A DNA stretch of 64,000 nucleotides from Eutreptiella sp. 'Long Island Sound 2002' (Eukaryota; Euglenozoa; Euglenophyceae; Eutreptiales; Eutreptiaceae). The translations under genes were made by a program, and so were the position numbers. The DNA is taken from assembly GCA_964036045.1 (NCBI GenBank), contig OZ038383.1:61633725-61697724 (forward strand). Reading direction: 5' to 3'. This document shows, piece after piece, positions 1 through 12,083 of this stretch (the first letter of the stretch is position 1; each line of letters begins with the position of its first letter). The notes beneath the pieces were generated by a model. That model worked only from the letters and a program-made list of their open reading frames with translations, searched no databases and was not told the DNA's origin.

Positions 1-1170
1 GCACCCCACAGTGGGAGGGGGGAGTGGTCTCAGCACTATATGTGCTGCAGATCCGTGTACAGTGCTACTTGCATTTTTTTTCTGGGGACGCTCAGGAATT
101 TTTTCTATTAATGTATGCACGTGTGCACACTTGCGCATGTGTTTGTTGCATTGTATCTACGCAAGTCTGTTTGCCCTAACCCGCTGATTTTCTCAACCCT
201 TATCCATTTTTTTGCTTCCTGCTCTGTTTTCAGGTACACGCAGATGAAGTCAATTCAGACTTCAGGAACCAAACTGTTTTTCGACGCCCACTGAGCCAGG
301 TCTGTTTTCATTCGTCGGTTCTGCACCACCCCCCCCCCCCCCCCACGTGTCAGGACTCCTGCTTTTGTGCTCTGCTATCCTTCAGAATTGCAGAGCCGGA
401 GTACTGACGAACCATCATGAAGCTCAGAAGTAATTTAAGTCAATGAAGCAAATACAGCAGCAATCTGTACATTAGTTTAAGGGTTGTCAGCACAGTGGTT
501 TGGTTCAGAACAGACTCACAGATTTTTTTGTGTGCTGCCTGCCCTGTTTGTGCTGCTTGTGTGTTTGCTGATTTTTTTTCAAACTTCTGAGCATGGTTTT
601 TTCGTGCAGAAAATTTTTTTGAACCAGATGGCTTGGGCAGTGAGTAGAATCAGTGAAACTGTTTTGCATTCCATTTTTGGAAAACTGCCCCTCTGAGTTT
701 TAGGCCAGGAGTTTAGAGCAGGATTTTGCTTAGGTGATTTTCTGTTTGAAAACTTGTAGGGCTTTCTCAGAAATTTTTTCCCATAGTCAGCTGGGCTTTT
801 TAGGTGGCAGTGAAACCCCCCCACTCAGGACAGTGTGTAGGGAACCCGGGAAAAAGTAGAGGTACCTTAGGTCGGGATTTCAGGTTTTTGGGGTAGGACA
901 GGGTACAGTATTCAATTGTCTGTGTCAATTTCAGTGCATCTCAGTCTGTTTCTGTTTTTCAGCACAGTTTGGCATTTCTGTTGTGAGTGCTAACCTTTTT
1001 ACATTACTATTTTACATTACATGTACATTGTGGCTATGCATGCCCCCTAGTGTGTGTCAGCCCTTGCATGTGGCCGCGGCAAGGGCTTGTCGGGGGGTGT
1101 GACGGGTTCATGCCCAGTTGGGGCTGCCTGCAGCCACAGAGAGCGCGCGTGTGATCACGGTATTAAATAT
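1..1170. other. Upstream DNA, no gene recognised
   Basis: I see no supportable gene here. The stretch has T-rich tracts, a run of C at about 328-344 and short open frames without recognisable domains. It lies more than 5 kb upstream of the first FAS coding exon. Confidence 0.6.
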
Positions 1171-3654
1171 TTAGTTGTACAGGACAGAAAGACAAAGAGA
1201 AATGCAGAGAATTTGTGCATCGCATTGTTTGATACAGGGTATTTTTATGGAGTACAAGGATCTTAGACATTGTGGATAAGTATCAGATTGATTTGGACTT
1301 GCTGTCGTACTCCAGTGCATTTTGAGGGATTCGGATTTGAGTATAAGGGGACAGAAGTCAATTTCGATAACACTGTGGGACGGCCAGCCCTCGTGTTGCT
1401 GTAGGGTGTCCGCTGGGGACCAGACTACTAGTGTGTCTCTGCCCGCATGGAGGGGGCTCGTCTTGAAGTGTTCCCAGTCGTCCGGTGTGGTGTGGTCGCA
1501 TGGGCAGCGGGTGTGTTCTTCTGGGAGGTGGATGTGTTTGCGGGCGAGCCAGCGGGCTACTCTAGTGAGGAATGGTAGTTGCTGTCTGAGGAGCTGGATG
1601 TGTCGCTTCTGCATGTGGGCTAGGACGCATGCCGGGCGGAGTGCTGAGTGGTAGAGGGGGACTTTCAGTGTCTCCTGGAGTTCCTGGATGTGTGCTCGGC
1701 TGTGCGCGTCGTTGAGTACCCAGGCGAGGTGGGAGATGGGGTTGGGGTAGTGGTGGGCTCTGTCGTGTGAGGTATAGGGGGCATCTTCCGGTACCCAGTC
1801 CGGGGACTGATGGGGTTCTGGCTGGGGGGGTAGGTGCTGGAGGTGTGTATGGTTGCGGTCCGCGTGTGGCATCTGGAGGGTCGGGAGGTGCGTGGTACAC
1901 TGGTGCACTGCCTGGATGTCGACCTTACCGTTCCCGTATTGATGCACGTGGCACTCCTGCTATACGATGTGGAGCAGGACGTAGGGAGAGAGGCTGCGGA
2001 GAGCTTTCCAAAGCATCAGTGCTTGGGTGCCGAGGTTGGTCGCGGTGGCCTTGTGGAGTGGTTGTCGCACTATGCGGAGGAGTAGGTTTGTGTCGACAGA
2101 GGCGTCCACTACGAACCAGACTCGGACGACGTGTCGGAGGTTAGCAGGTAGCGCCGCCGCTAGTCTGGGGATGGCGGTTGCCATGGCCCCCGGCTCCCCG
2201 TGCGAGGAGGCCCCGTAGGTGGTGTGGCCCGTGTGATGGTCCATGTGGTATTGTCCCTCGGTGTGGGTTAGTTGTAGGGTGGCTCCCCCTGTGATGGGTG
2301 TGAGTGCGGACTCACCTGAGGCGTCGGTGAAGAAGATGAGGTCCGCCGGCCATGGCTGTGGGAGGCGGCATGGGTTCATGGGCACATAGGCGTGTATGGC
2401 GAGGCTTGTGACGAGGTGGGCCACCGGGGTAGTGGGCTGCAGGATTGGGGTGGTGTATACCCCTACCCCTTTGGAGATGATGCCTTTCGCGCGGGGGAAT
2501 ACAGCTATGAGTCCTTCCTCTTGTTGTCCCTGTGTGAGGTAGTAGTTGATGTAGTGGAGGATGTAGGCCGTGTGCGGGTTCAGGTTTCGGCACGTGAGGG
2601 TTTGCGTTTGGTGCTATGTCGTGTGGCATCATTGGTGCAGTGGATAGTAGGGGTGTTCGTGTTTGCCCGTTTTGCCTGGTTCGTACATGCTGTAGCGGAT
2701 GGCGATCCCAGTGGGGTCGGGGCGGGGCCACGTAGGTGTCGTGGTGAACAGCCACTGGGGGTTCGTGTTCTGGGTCCCATGCTACGGTGGGGTTGGTGTT
2801 GGTGTGGTGGAACCTCGGGGCCACCCGTGCATAGGCTCGCTGTGGCAAGTGGGTTGTGGGGTGCGTGTGGTGGCGTGCTATGAGGTGCAGTACGGGCCAC
2901 GGTGTTGTGGGTGCGTTGGTGTCACAGGCCCAACATGTACGGGGCACCTGTTTGGAGTCCTGGGGGACCGCCGGTAGGTCCTGGGGCATCATGTGGTGTT
3001 TTGGTATGTGCCACTTTGCCCCCTGGTGGAGGATGGTGATCTGCTTGGGTTCCGCTTCATTCGGGGCCAATAGTAGGGTTAGTCGGGGGACCTTTCTTGT
3101 CAGCGGGGAGACAAGTTCTTGCTTCGAGCCTATGGGTGCGTAGGGTACTGTCGCTGGGATTGGATGTGGGTGCTGTGCTCTGAACTCTCGGTAGACCGTC
3201 TCTATGTGTTTGTTGTCCGTCAAGTGGCTCCCCGTGGTTCGTGCCGTTTGTGCAAGGTATTGGTGGAAGAGGCGATATTGGGGCCACGTGGGGAGTTGTA
3301 GGAAATGGGTGGTGTGCCCGGTTGAGGTGGAGGACCCTCATTTGGGGGAGGGTGACGTACACCACTGTGATTGAGGCGCGGACGAGGTCGATGGGGTGGA
3401 TGGTGCCTTTTGGGTGGTGGTGGAGGTCCCCGCAGAGGACTGCTAGGGGGCGTTCTTCCTGGCAAGTGTGGTTGGTGAGAATGGCGTGGCGTGGGGAAGG
3501 GAGTAGAAGTTGCATGTGGTTCCAGATGCGGGTGTTGGAGTTGGTGGGCATGCTCGTCTGGTGGTGAGTTGAAACATGCATGCAATGTTAATTCAGGTTG
3601 AAAGTGCAAACACAATAAATGAAAAACCAAGGCCACATTGCTGACTTCTAACAA
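1171..3654 (-). pseudogene. Decayed retroelement with RNase H domain
   Basis: On the minus strand an RNase H domain is readable from about 2350 down to 1900. In order it shows FFTDASG (first Asp), a HGEPGAM segment (Glu), FVVDASVDT (Asp) and YGNGKVDIQAV (last Asp), so all four metal-binding positions are kept. An in-frame TAG at 1962-1960 separates the third and fourth motifs. Past the RNase H, about 1600-1480, lies a Cys/His cluster (CPCDHTTPDDWEHF) like the zinc-binding tail of non-LTR retrotransposons. The upstream part (3654-2420) is coding-like, with a CWAC..H..H cluster, but it is broken by frameshifts and I could not identify reverse transcriptase motifs there. It is probably a dead non-LTR element. 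Which clade, and whether RT was ever part of it, is unclear. Confidence 0.55.
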
Positions 3655-6600
3655 GGTGGTGGCTGCTGACGATGGCGTCGAAGTACTGCAATGGTCTCAT
3701 TGTGCCATGCCTATACATGCACGCGATCATTATACGGCGCCTATGAGAGTAATGGATACAAATTGCAATATATATGGTATGAATTTAGCAGAATCGGCCT
3801 TACTAGATCGCCCAATGTGGTTGGCGACACAATGCAGTGATGTTGTACTTCTGCACCTCTCACTATACGCAATCCGTGACAAGCATCAGTGGCGGCTCGG
3901 CACATCTTTCACTGCCCACAACACAATGGTGTATACGTTGTGTGTAGGTGTGACGGCATCTGCCAATGCTAGTATCGTGGTTAAGTGGCAAATGCCATAG
4001 TTGGAAGCTCAACACAAAGTTTTGACGGGGAGAACACATCACTTGTTTGTTGTAGTTGCGAATCAAGCACTAACACCTACACAGGCCTTGGCAATTTGGC
4101 ATCAGTGAACAGGTACCTATGAAGTATGTGGTATTTACGTAGGGGGCTGCCATCAGCGTGGGTGTGGGGTACGGATCACCGGGTCTCTCATCTGACGCAC
4201 TCACCTATACCCGCAGCACACAGTCCGGACATTTCGCAAGTTTGTTTGACATGCAAAAAGCACACATCATCGGCAGGATTCGCAGCAAGTGCGTGGTACA
4301 ATTATCTATGTTCACTGGGCTAGGAATGCAACACGTACAAGTGCCACACAAAGCCAACTTACGGAAATAACATTTCGGATTTAATGCAACTGTGCAGCAT
4401 ACTACGCGCGTGGTACATGTATGTACAGTTGTCCATGATCATGTAGTGGTAATTGTTATGTGTGGCAAGGAGGAGCCCCCGATTGTGGCTGATATTCGTG
4501 CCAAGGCACATGGTTTTCTCTTCATTAATTTTGTGATCTGGCCGTGTCAACAAGATGCGGAACCCAAGGTCCGTCTCCACAAACTCAGTTGTCGCATCAA
4601 GAACAACACACCTAATATTGTTAAAAATGTTGCTTGCGCTGGATTGCTGAAGGCTGATCGACAGGGTACCTTACTACATGCTATGACTCGAGAATTCACG
4701 CTTGGACGGCTGAGCAAATTGTCACAATGTTTGGGTGGCAACCTAGCAATTAATGTGCAGCACGTGCTGCTACATGTAATCGTTCATTTGCGAAACCCCA
4801 ATCGTATGTTACCATTCCTGTGCCAGCCCTTCTAATCATTATGTTATGTTAGATGTTTGTTCTCCGCATATGCGGTACAGCGTCCCTTGTAGGTAATGTG
4901 GCCTATACTAGTGCAACTGAGACGTCGCCCATCGCCCCTCTTTGCTCCCTTATACCAACTCCTGTGCCGTGTTGGACCCGCTGTCCCATGGAGGGAAGGT
5001 CCGGGGGCGTGCACACCACCCAAGGTGGGGCTTCGCTAACTACAACATGACCGTTTGCCCCAAGGTACGTAGGTAGACGGCATAGTGTTCGAGAGTCGTG
5101 GATATATAGTAGCCGGAAACTGCAAAATAAATCTCCATTAAGAAAAGGGGGCAAATGGCTGAGATGATTAAGTGTGTACGTTTCATGAGAGTAGGATGTA
5201 GAAAGCCGAATTGGTACGAATGCAGTACTCTTTGAATCAAACACTGGTTCAACTGTTAGGTGACGTAAAAGTTCATTGATGCTACTTGCTTCAAAGTCCG
5301 AGGAAGATAGATCCGGTGAAAGAGTGAAAGCAAGTCAAAAAGCCGCCACCGACAGCAAGTGTTGTAAACCGTCACAAGGTCAAGAATGTTGTAAGGAACA
5401 TGACAATCAATTTTACGCGTTAGAAGAGGGTAGCTAAGCTTATGCAAAAGCATCAATGTCAGAGCAGCACTGCGGGGAGAAACCGAGAACGAACCGAAGG
5501 ATTGATGTATTCTGCTCGAAATTTGTTGTTGCCACATGACACGTTGGGCAGAGCGGCGGCCCACCTCAGCACACGCATTGGCGGCACAAGACACTAATCT
5601 CCGCGGATTTAGCAGCGGCAGCGAATTAGCTGCACCTCTGTGCCATCTAAGGACAAATGAAAGCAATAGACGACGAGAAAAATGAAAGACGTGACAACCG
5701 CCGGCCGAACCTAAAACTTATATCCCTCAGCGCACTATTGTGTAACTCGGCTTTACTTGCTCGCCTTGGCTTCTTCCCCACCATGGTAATTTGGAAGTCT
5801 TCTGAGCAGGTTTGTGCTTTACACTCGCAATAGAGAAGCTCAACTGGCGGCGCACAGTTAAGATACGGCTGCGATTCCGCACGGTCATTTTCCCGGTTCT
5901 CCCAAACGATTTTCGCAGGGTACGGAACAGTTTAAAAAGTGGTAATATAGCCGAATCTACTCGCCAAGGGCCGATTTATCTAACACCACTGCCGCTGCCG
6001 CTGCAAAGCTCTGAATGGGCTCTAATTTGACTCCGATGTGGCCCATAACCCCTGAGCGACAGCGTATCTAAAATTTTCTTTTCATGGATATCTTTAGAAT
6101 CTAAAACAAGGTATATTCCGATCTTCAAATTTATGGATGCCCTGCCCGTTGGCGAGATATGTAAATTTGTATGCTTTATACATACCAAACGGCCCGGATG
6201 TTGCTAGAGCTGCAGTTGTACCCTATTGGTAATAGACCCTGCCGCAACTTTTCTGGTCTCCGGTTCGAACCCCTGTGGGCACTTTTTAGTGCGCTCAAAA
6301 CTGTCATCTGAAGACTGCACGCTTTTTGTCAGCTCGACGGAAATTGCAAATTAAGGCTTACAAGAGTGCTCGGCTCCCTTTCGGTCTGTCAGTGCAATAT
6401 TTCACGTGCATGGGAAGGCAAAAAAATAGCAACTTTTGGAGGCCACCGGCTGGTGGGAAAAATTTTCCGCCAATCGGGTTCGAACCGAGGCAAAACCTGT
6501 GTGCATTAAAATCAGGATTCTAGATGATACAAAGACAGGGGGGAGTTGATCTTCTACCTTACAACCTAGTTTGGTGCATCCAATTTCGAGCTGGGTTGCG

Positions 6601-6768
6601 ACTTCGATATCTCAATTTCGCCCTGCCCCTACTCGCTGGTTGGGCAGTTGGGGACGGTGGAAGTGTCCAGACCCGTCTTGTGCCTCTCCTTCCCCTTCTC
6701 CTCTTCCCTTTGCATGTTCACTTAAGGGAGTAGTCGTCTCTTTCTTTTTTTTGTTTCATTTCGTTCAG
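3655..6768. other. No supported gene upstream of FAS
   Basis: Several open frames of 60-150 codons exist (for example 4392-4835 plus and 5256-5666 minus), but none shows a domain, a splice pattern or a homologue I recognise. Two GGTTCGAACC-like motifs (about 6262 and 6471) resemble the T arm of tRNA, but no complete cloverleaf can be drawn. The FAS promoter should lie in the last part of this stretch. I cannot point to a TATA box with confidence. Confidence 0.5.
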
Positions 6769-6958
6769 TACGGGCTGTTTCAAAACACGCGTAAGTCTTT
6801 GGTGCACGAAGCTGACTGGATGTTGTCCCTCATGCTTTTCTCCTTCGCAGAAAGTGGAATGGGGAACCGGGGTGTTGGCTGCTTTGGTGGAAAAAGTAGA
6901 ACGGAAACGCACTGACATTCCCGGGCCTTGCGTGTTGTCATTTCAGTTTTATCCCACT
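6769..6958 (+). other. Possible 5' exons of the FAS gene
   Basis: Two splice-like exons precede the proposed start codon. One is a 22-nt piece at 6769-6790, between TTCGTTCAG and GTAAGT. The other starts at 6851 after CTTCGCAG and is open in the same frame as the start codon at 6959. An internal acceptor TCATTTCAG also ends at 6945. They may be untranslated leader, or the protein may begin farther upstream with an N-terminal extension that yeast Fas1 lacks. RNA evidence would be needed to choose. Confidence 0.3.
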
Positions 6959-7075
6959 ATGACACTCAAGGAATCGTTCCGGCCGTTCCACATTAGGCAG
7001 GACAATGCCGAAGTCCTTCTGTTCTTGCAACCTGAAGTGTGGCAAACGGCTACTCAATTAAGGCAACAATTTTTG
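6959..7075 (+). CDS. FAS1: FAS beta exon 1 (residues 1-39)
   Basis: The start codon was chosen because the following residues (FRPFHI, then LRQQF) align with the extreme N-terminus of yeast Fas1 (TRPLTL, then LQEQF), only a few residues from its Met. The frame is open upstream to the acceptor ending at 6850, so a longer N-terminus is possible. The exon ends in phase 0 at the donor GTATGG (7076). Intron 1 is 84 bp and ends with TTGACACAG. Confidence 0.85.
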
Positions 7076-7159
7076 GTATGGTTTTCCGTCACGTGTAGAC
7101 ATGGAGGAATGTAGATGTGTGTTGTAAGAGAGAAACAAAGCTTCTTCTCGTTGACACAG

Positions 7160-7288
7160 GAACAAAATGTGACAGCTAGTTCGAAGAAAACGGCGCATGA
7201 GCTTGCAACCGAGTTCTTGGAGTTCGTGGTACTATTCGAGGCTCAAGACGAACTGTCGTCGAACAAGGTGGTCAGTTTTTTGAATGTG
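7160..7288 (+). CDS. FAS1: FAS beta exon 2 (residues 40-82)
   Basis: It encodes EQNVTASSKK through SFLNV, matching the linker before the acyltransferase domain (TTPAELVGKFLGYVSSLV in yeast; here TAHELATEFLEFVVLF). Phase 0 on both sides. Donor GTATGT at 7289. Intron 2 is 278 bp and ends at 7566 in CATGTAG. Confidence 0.88.
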
Positions 7289-7566
7289 GTATGTGTTGCC
7301 AAACTTCCAACGACGAATCGTGGTGGTCCCTCTCGCTTTGGAGTAGCTAGGGGGCAAGCACGGAGCTGGAGCACAGCCCGAGCAACTTGAGATCATTTTG
7401 TTTGCTATGTGCACCACAAGCTCTATCATTAGTCGTTCCTCGTGTGCGCCATTGTTCTGTAGCGTTCCTAGCCCACACGTCTTGGCTTCAAACCACTCAT
7501 CACGGTGCCGTGCCACAAGACGCTTTCACTACGATGTTCCCTTGTAACTATATGTGAACCATGTAG

Positions 7567-7888
7567 GTGGCCATGTACGTGTATCACGAAGTCCTCAAGG
7601 AGAATAACGTGCATTGTGCTAATATTGAAGACTTTGTCGCTCTGACCTCCGAAGATCTAATCCGCATATGGTACCTTACAATTGACCGGTTACAAGTCCA
7701 CAAGATCACTATACCGGCCGGAAAATCGGCGCTTCTTGAGGGCGCCTTGACACCTCGTGTATCATTGGTTGCACTATTCGGCGGGCAAGGCCCCGAATGG
7801 CTCCCCCTTTTGGTTGATGTGCATAAAATGTACCAACCAATTGTTCAACGATTCCTTCAAGCCACGGTGACCACGTTGCTTGAGCAAG
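7567..7888 (+). CDS. FAS1: FAS beta exon 3 (acyltransferase, residues 83-189)
   Basis: It holds the start of the acetyl transferase alpha/beta hydrolase fold. The oxyanion-hole motif LVALFGGQG sits at residues 149-157, and a helical segment (DVHKMYQPIVQRFLQ) follows as in yeast (DLYQTYHVLVGDLI). The exon ends in phase 1 at AAG|GTCTGT. The frame runs on past the donor for about 50 codons but loses homology there, so the splice is preferred. Confidence 0.9.
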
Positions 7889-8240
7889 GTCTGTCTCTAT
7901 CCTCTCCTCCATTTTCCGCAGGGCATGGCTTGTTCCGTTGGTGGGTTAGTGATGATAGTGAACGACCTAAAGGCCCGCGTTGCATAGAATATGGAGTTCC
8001 AACTTTCTGGCTCCACCCTTTGAGAATTTGTCTCTAGGTTTGCACCCACACATGCGATTGGTGTCCAGTAGGACAACTGAATTTGTTGGGAATCGGTTGT
8101 ATAGCATTGGCCACTCGCTCCGACTATACCGAGAAACCAATCACTACCAACTACTTCCCATCCACAACTGAGTCGGACTCGGCTTTGTGATCTAGCGGAC
8201 GCATAACAATTTTGGTTGCACGTTGTCCCTTTCTATCCAG

Positions 8241-8428
8241 CCGCAACACCGGAAGCACAGTCATCGTGCTTACTTCAGCATGGACTCGATTTCATGGCGT
8301 GGCTTGATGCCGATGTCCTTCCCCCAGAGGAGTACTTGAGCTCAGCCGTAGTTAATCTGCCGCTCATCGGCGTTGTCCAGTTGGCTTACTTTTGGGTCAT
8401 GTGGAAGTGCTTGGGCAAAAGCTTGCAA
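8241..8428 (+). CDS. FAS1: FAS beta exon 4 (acyltransferase, residues 190-252)
   Basis: It encodes GLDFMAWL then NLPLIGVVQLAYFW, which correspond to GLNILEWL and SCPLIGVIQLAHYV of yeast. The acceptor at 8240 (CCCTTTCTATCCAG) is favoured for its pyrimidine tract. An alternative AG at 8255 would remove five residues and also keeps phase 1. Donor GTATGT at 8429, phase 0. Confidence 0.88.
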
Positions 8429-8694
8429 GTATGTCCGTCATGATGCCCATGATGAGAAACAAACCGATGAGGAACGAAGAGTTACAAAGCATGGCGCACG
8501 AACATCCAGTATTTCCAAAATTCACAAAACAGAGCCAAGCCACCTTCAACGCTTGCCCTTGCACTCCGATGACAAGAGACATATTTGGTGTTTCGTCCCG
8601 AAAATGGGACGAGTCCTTAGTGACGTTTGCCATTGCGGAGACAAAAACAATGTTGCACTCTCGACTCGTGGTTTGCAATCGCCCCCCTTATCAG

Positions 8695-8955
8695 GACATT
8701 CATAAGACAATATCCGGCACAACGGGGCACAGCTTGGGCATCGTGTCAGCCGTCATTCTCGCCACATCTACCACCGAGGTCGAGTTCATCCAGAACGCCC
8801 AAACCGGGGTCACATTGTTGTTCTGGATAGGGCTCCGTGCAGCGCAAGCCTATCCCACCTCCGCTTTGGACCCTGACATTCTAGAGGATTCTCTGCAATC
8901 AAATGAGGGCAAGCCCACCCCGATGCTCAATGTTGCCAAGCTCACCATTTCTCAG
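8695..8955 (+). CDS. FAS1: FAS beta exon 5 (nucleophile elbow, residues 253-339)
   Basis: It carries the catalytic nucleophile in TTGHSLG (Ser265; yeast has ATGHSQG). After it come TLLFWIGLRAAQAYPT and ILEDSLQSNEGKPTPML, near-identical to the yeast motifs VLFFIGVRCYEAYPN and ILEDSLENNEGVPSPML. It ends in phase 0 with LTISQ at donor GTGCAT (8956), where yeast continues LTQEQ. Confidence 0.95.
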
Positions 8956-9193
8956 GTGCATAATTGCGGTTTTTTTTGAGTTCGTTTCGGCTTTAGGGTA
9001 CGTGCGTGCGTGCGTGGATATTCTTCCATGATGTGTGGTGCTACCATGATGCGCAGGTCAAAGCATTGAGGCAGGGGGGGGGGGCACCTTTCTGTGCATT
9101 TTTGTGCATTCCCCATGATTTGGCTCGTGTGCATTTTTGTGCAGTCCTATGCATTTATGCATTCCTCCAACCAAGTTGGTTGGTGGCATTTTA

Positions 9194-9380
9194 GACTTGG
9201 CCTCATTGAACACGTTACAATTTCCAATTGATGCCCCCGAATTTAGAAGTCAGTGGTGGAGTAAACGGTGTGACATTTTGGCACGTTGTGTAAGGTTCGT
9301 GATACATGTTCTTGTGACGTCTGCGGATGTTGAATGCTCGTTCAATTTGGCGGGGGTGTTCCTAAACATTGCCGGCTGGG
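9194..9380 (+). mobile_element. hAT transposase C-terminal remnant (intron 5)
   Basis: A short frame encodes LDLASLNTLQFPIDAPEFRS, then WWSKRCDILARCVRFVIHVL and VTSADVECSFNLAGVFLN. This matches the hAT dimerisation block, in which Trp and a helix are followed by SADVERxFS. The conserved Arg is Cys here. No DDE or BED part was found nearby, so this is a fragment left in intron 5. Confidence 0.6.
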
Positions 9381-9544
9381 CCCCATCGGGACTGTTCCGG
9401 TCAGTGGGGGGGAGCGGGGGGGGGGCTCTAGTCATCCAGCCGCCTAGCCACCCAGCCGCCCAGCCAACCAGCCACCTAGCCACCATATTGTGTTGGGCCT
9501 TGCATTTTGCCTGCTCTCAAGATCACATGACGATGATGATGTGT

Positions 9545-9690
9545 CCGAAACAAAAAAATTTCCACCGAAACATTTTTGTTCAACACAACAATTTCGTGTT
9601 GAGAATTTTTTTTCAACACAACAATTTTTGTGTTGAAAAATTTTGTGGTCAAATATTTTGTGTTCAAAAAGTTTGTGTTGAAGTATTCCG
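9545..9690 (+). repeat. Hairpin cluster of CAACACAA/TTGTGTTG words
   Basis: The segment repeats TTCAACACAACAATTT and its complement AAATTGTTGTGTTGAA. The best stem is about 9610-9640, where TTCAACACAA faces TTGTGTTGAA around a short T-rich loop. Four to five further words, such as TTTGTGTTGAAG, follow. It may be the remains of a small MITE in intron 5. Confidence 0.6.
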
Positions 9691-9697
9691 CATTGTG

Positions 9698-11946
9698 TGT
9701 CTTGAGCTGCACGTGAAGTTGAGCATGGGAGGGAGGGGGGTCATTTTGCACTTCAAAAGAGGCCACACAACCTAGTTGCCCCAAATGCACTGGCATACAT
9801 AGCCATACATAGCCACAAGTCAAAAGGGGATGGCTGGCACCCCCAGGGACCCCAAGTGTGCCCTTCTTTTCTTCATTTCCTTGATTTTGGCCATACTCCC
9901 CCCAGCCGTTTTTGGCCAGCCGCGGCCGGCCAAGGGGGGGGGGGGGGGGGGGGGCGAGGGGAGGGGGGGTCAACCAACCCAACCACGGCTAGCCGTGGCT
10001 TGGAACACCCCCATCACTTGTATTTGCATTCCAATGTCTTTTGCATTCTTGTGCATTTTTGTGTGTGGCATTTTCCAAGGTCTTTGCGTGCAGTTTTGCC
10101 TCATTGTGGTGCTTTTCTTGGATTCCCTCTTTTTCTATTTTTTACCCGTTGGCTCAATGTTGTGGTTTGACTGTGGAGGTGGTGGAACTCTCAAATATGT
10201 TGCCAAATTTTGTGGACACTACACGGGAATTGCTTTTATCCATTTTCTTTGGCCGCTCATTGGTGTGTTATGGATACTGGGGGGACGGGACGCAGATGCC
10301 CCATGACCAGATGACCAGGGATGGCACTGCAAATGCAAATGCCACTCAGTGATGCACCGGGCCCCAGATTTGGATATTTGTTCTGGGCATGATTGCCCTC
10401 CCCGGAGAGTTGCGAAGATTATAGTTGATCAAAGTTTGGCATGTATATGGGGAGTGCAGGGGCTGGGCTCCACCAAAGTATGGTTTCTCTCTTCACCAAT
10501 GTGTTTGCTCATTTGTTAACAGTTGACTTCGCCGACTCAGGGGGAGGGTTGTGCTACACAAGATGCATTGGGGGCCTCTATGAGAGGTTTGTATATGCAA
10601 AGCCATCCACCACCATGGCCAGCTGGCCCACCAAGTGCCAACCTTGGCAAGTACAGTTTGTTCAACAGCAATGGAAACTTGTGGTGTTTGTGTTGTCAGG
10701 AGGCAATGATTGCCACATTATTGGAGGTCTCCATGATGATAATTGCAAAAGGTATATAAAACATGGTCAGTGTCTTGTAATCAGAAACCAGAAATGTTGT
10801 TGCCAGGCTGAAAGAGGTAAGAAAGAACTAAGTGGTACTAAGGTCGTCTAGAACTACGAGGAAAACCAATTTCCATTTGTTGAAGATCCAAGACAAATCC
10901 GTTTCAAGCCACACAAATTGGACAATTACACTATTTGCTGCTGAGAAGCATAAAGAAATGGCTGGGCAATGGGAATATTATTAGAGGTCACCCGCTTCTG
11001 AGGGTTTTGACACTTTGATGTGTTGGCAAGAGGCAGAAAGGTTCCATAACCTTGGGTTATTGGCCCAAGAAGCTGAGAAGCATCACAAGTTGTTTGGCGG
11101 AGGGTTCCTTCAGAGCTCTCAAGGGTCTGTTGATGCCAGATTGTTCGTACCTGGACCATCATTGGTTATTTGTTTACCCGATTGAGCCAAGTAGGTAGGT
11201 TAGGGCTGTGGCTATAAACGGCATCCTTGGGTGTGGTACATTTCGTTGTTTTGGTCACTTTAAGTGCACATGAAAAAACAGAGTTATTCAATAAAACCCT
11301 TGCAATAACATTTTGGGCTGTTTTTTCCAATGCCAGATGACAATGAATGGACATGCAACAACCAGAAGACAATCAATGAACATGCAACAATACACAATCT
11401 AAAAAACACCTAGTGTAGACCTCAGGTGGTGAAAGACAAACAGAAAATAACAAAGTTGCTTCCAAGGGAAGGGGATCATGGACAGCAGCAATAGTGGGAG
11501 ACCACATATCAGGCCACCTGTTTAGGCAGGTGTGGGGAGGCATTGAGCCTGTTTGGGAGAGGTGAAAATGTGGTGGGCGAATTTTTGGCACACTGGTACT
11601 TAAACACTAGCCTGTAGCTGCAATGCTGTTTTCGATCACACCGAAACAAATGAAACCGCATATGTGATCTTTTAATGCCCAATATTTTACAGATCCAATT
11701 AGAGTTGCCTGTAGTTCTTGGCACAGTGCTGCGGCGCTGGCACTGTGCCCCTTTACTTGAAAATGGGCATCTGCTTTGGCAGGGCTATCCATTGCTGGAG
11801 TACTACCCAAATGAGAAGTCAAGGAAAACCAAATCACCTGCCTTGGGTTAAGTATCGTTGGCAAGATCAGTGGTTCAGAATTCTAATGTCACGCTCTTGC
11901 AAGGTGATCGGTTTTCCAAGTTCTCGGAGCGCACTGCATTCTGCAG
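9698..11946. other. Remainder of intron 5
   Basis: It contains a G run at about 9934-9954 and AATAAA-like words near 11290. Open frames such as 10441-10851 have no domain I recognise. I see no further FAS homology between exon 5 and exon 6. Confidence 0.6.
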
Positions 11947-12083
11947 GTCAAGCAACACATGGAAGAGGTCAATAAGCTGGTGCCAGCAGGCAGGCAGCTG
12001 GAAGTCGCTTTGATAAACGGACCCCGAAACGTCATCGTGGCAGGACCAGAGGATTCTCTTTGTGGTTTGAATCGGATGTTGAG
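11947..12083 (+). CDS. FAS1: FAS beta exon 6 (acyltransferase, residues 340-384)
   Basis: It begins after CTGCAG at 11946 with VKQHMEEVNKLVPAGRQLEV, matching the yeast helix VQDYVNKTNSHLPAGKQVEI. ALINGPRNVIVAGP follows (yeast SLVNGAKNLVVSGP), then SLCGLNRML. It ends in phase 2 (AG|GTGTGA), so that AG plus the first base of exon 7 rebuilds the conserved Arg385. Intron 6, which follows, is 26,136 bp. Confidence 0.93.

Noticed and set aside
4392..4835. 147-codon plus frame upstream of FAS
   Set aside because: No domain, no homologue I recognise and no splice context. Likely chance.
5765..5860. CCACCATGG start context as the first exon of a gene
   Set aside because: The frame ends after 17 codons or at an unsupported donor, and nothing downstream continues it.
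6215..6290. Possible tRNA with GGTTCGAACCC T-loop motif; a second at about 6471
   Set aside because: The five-base T stem does not pair well and no acceptor or anticodon stem can be formed. At most these are tRNA-derived repeat traces.
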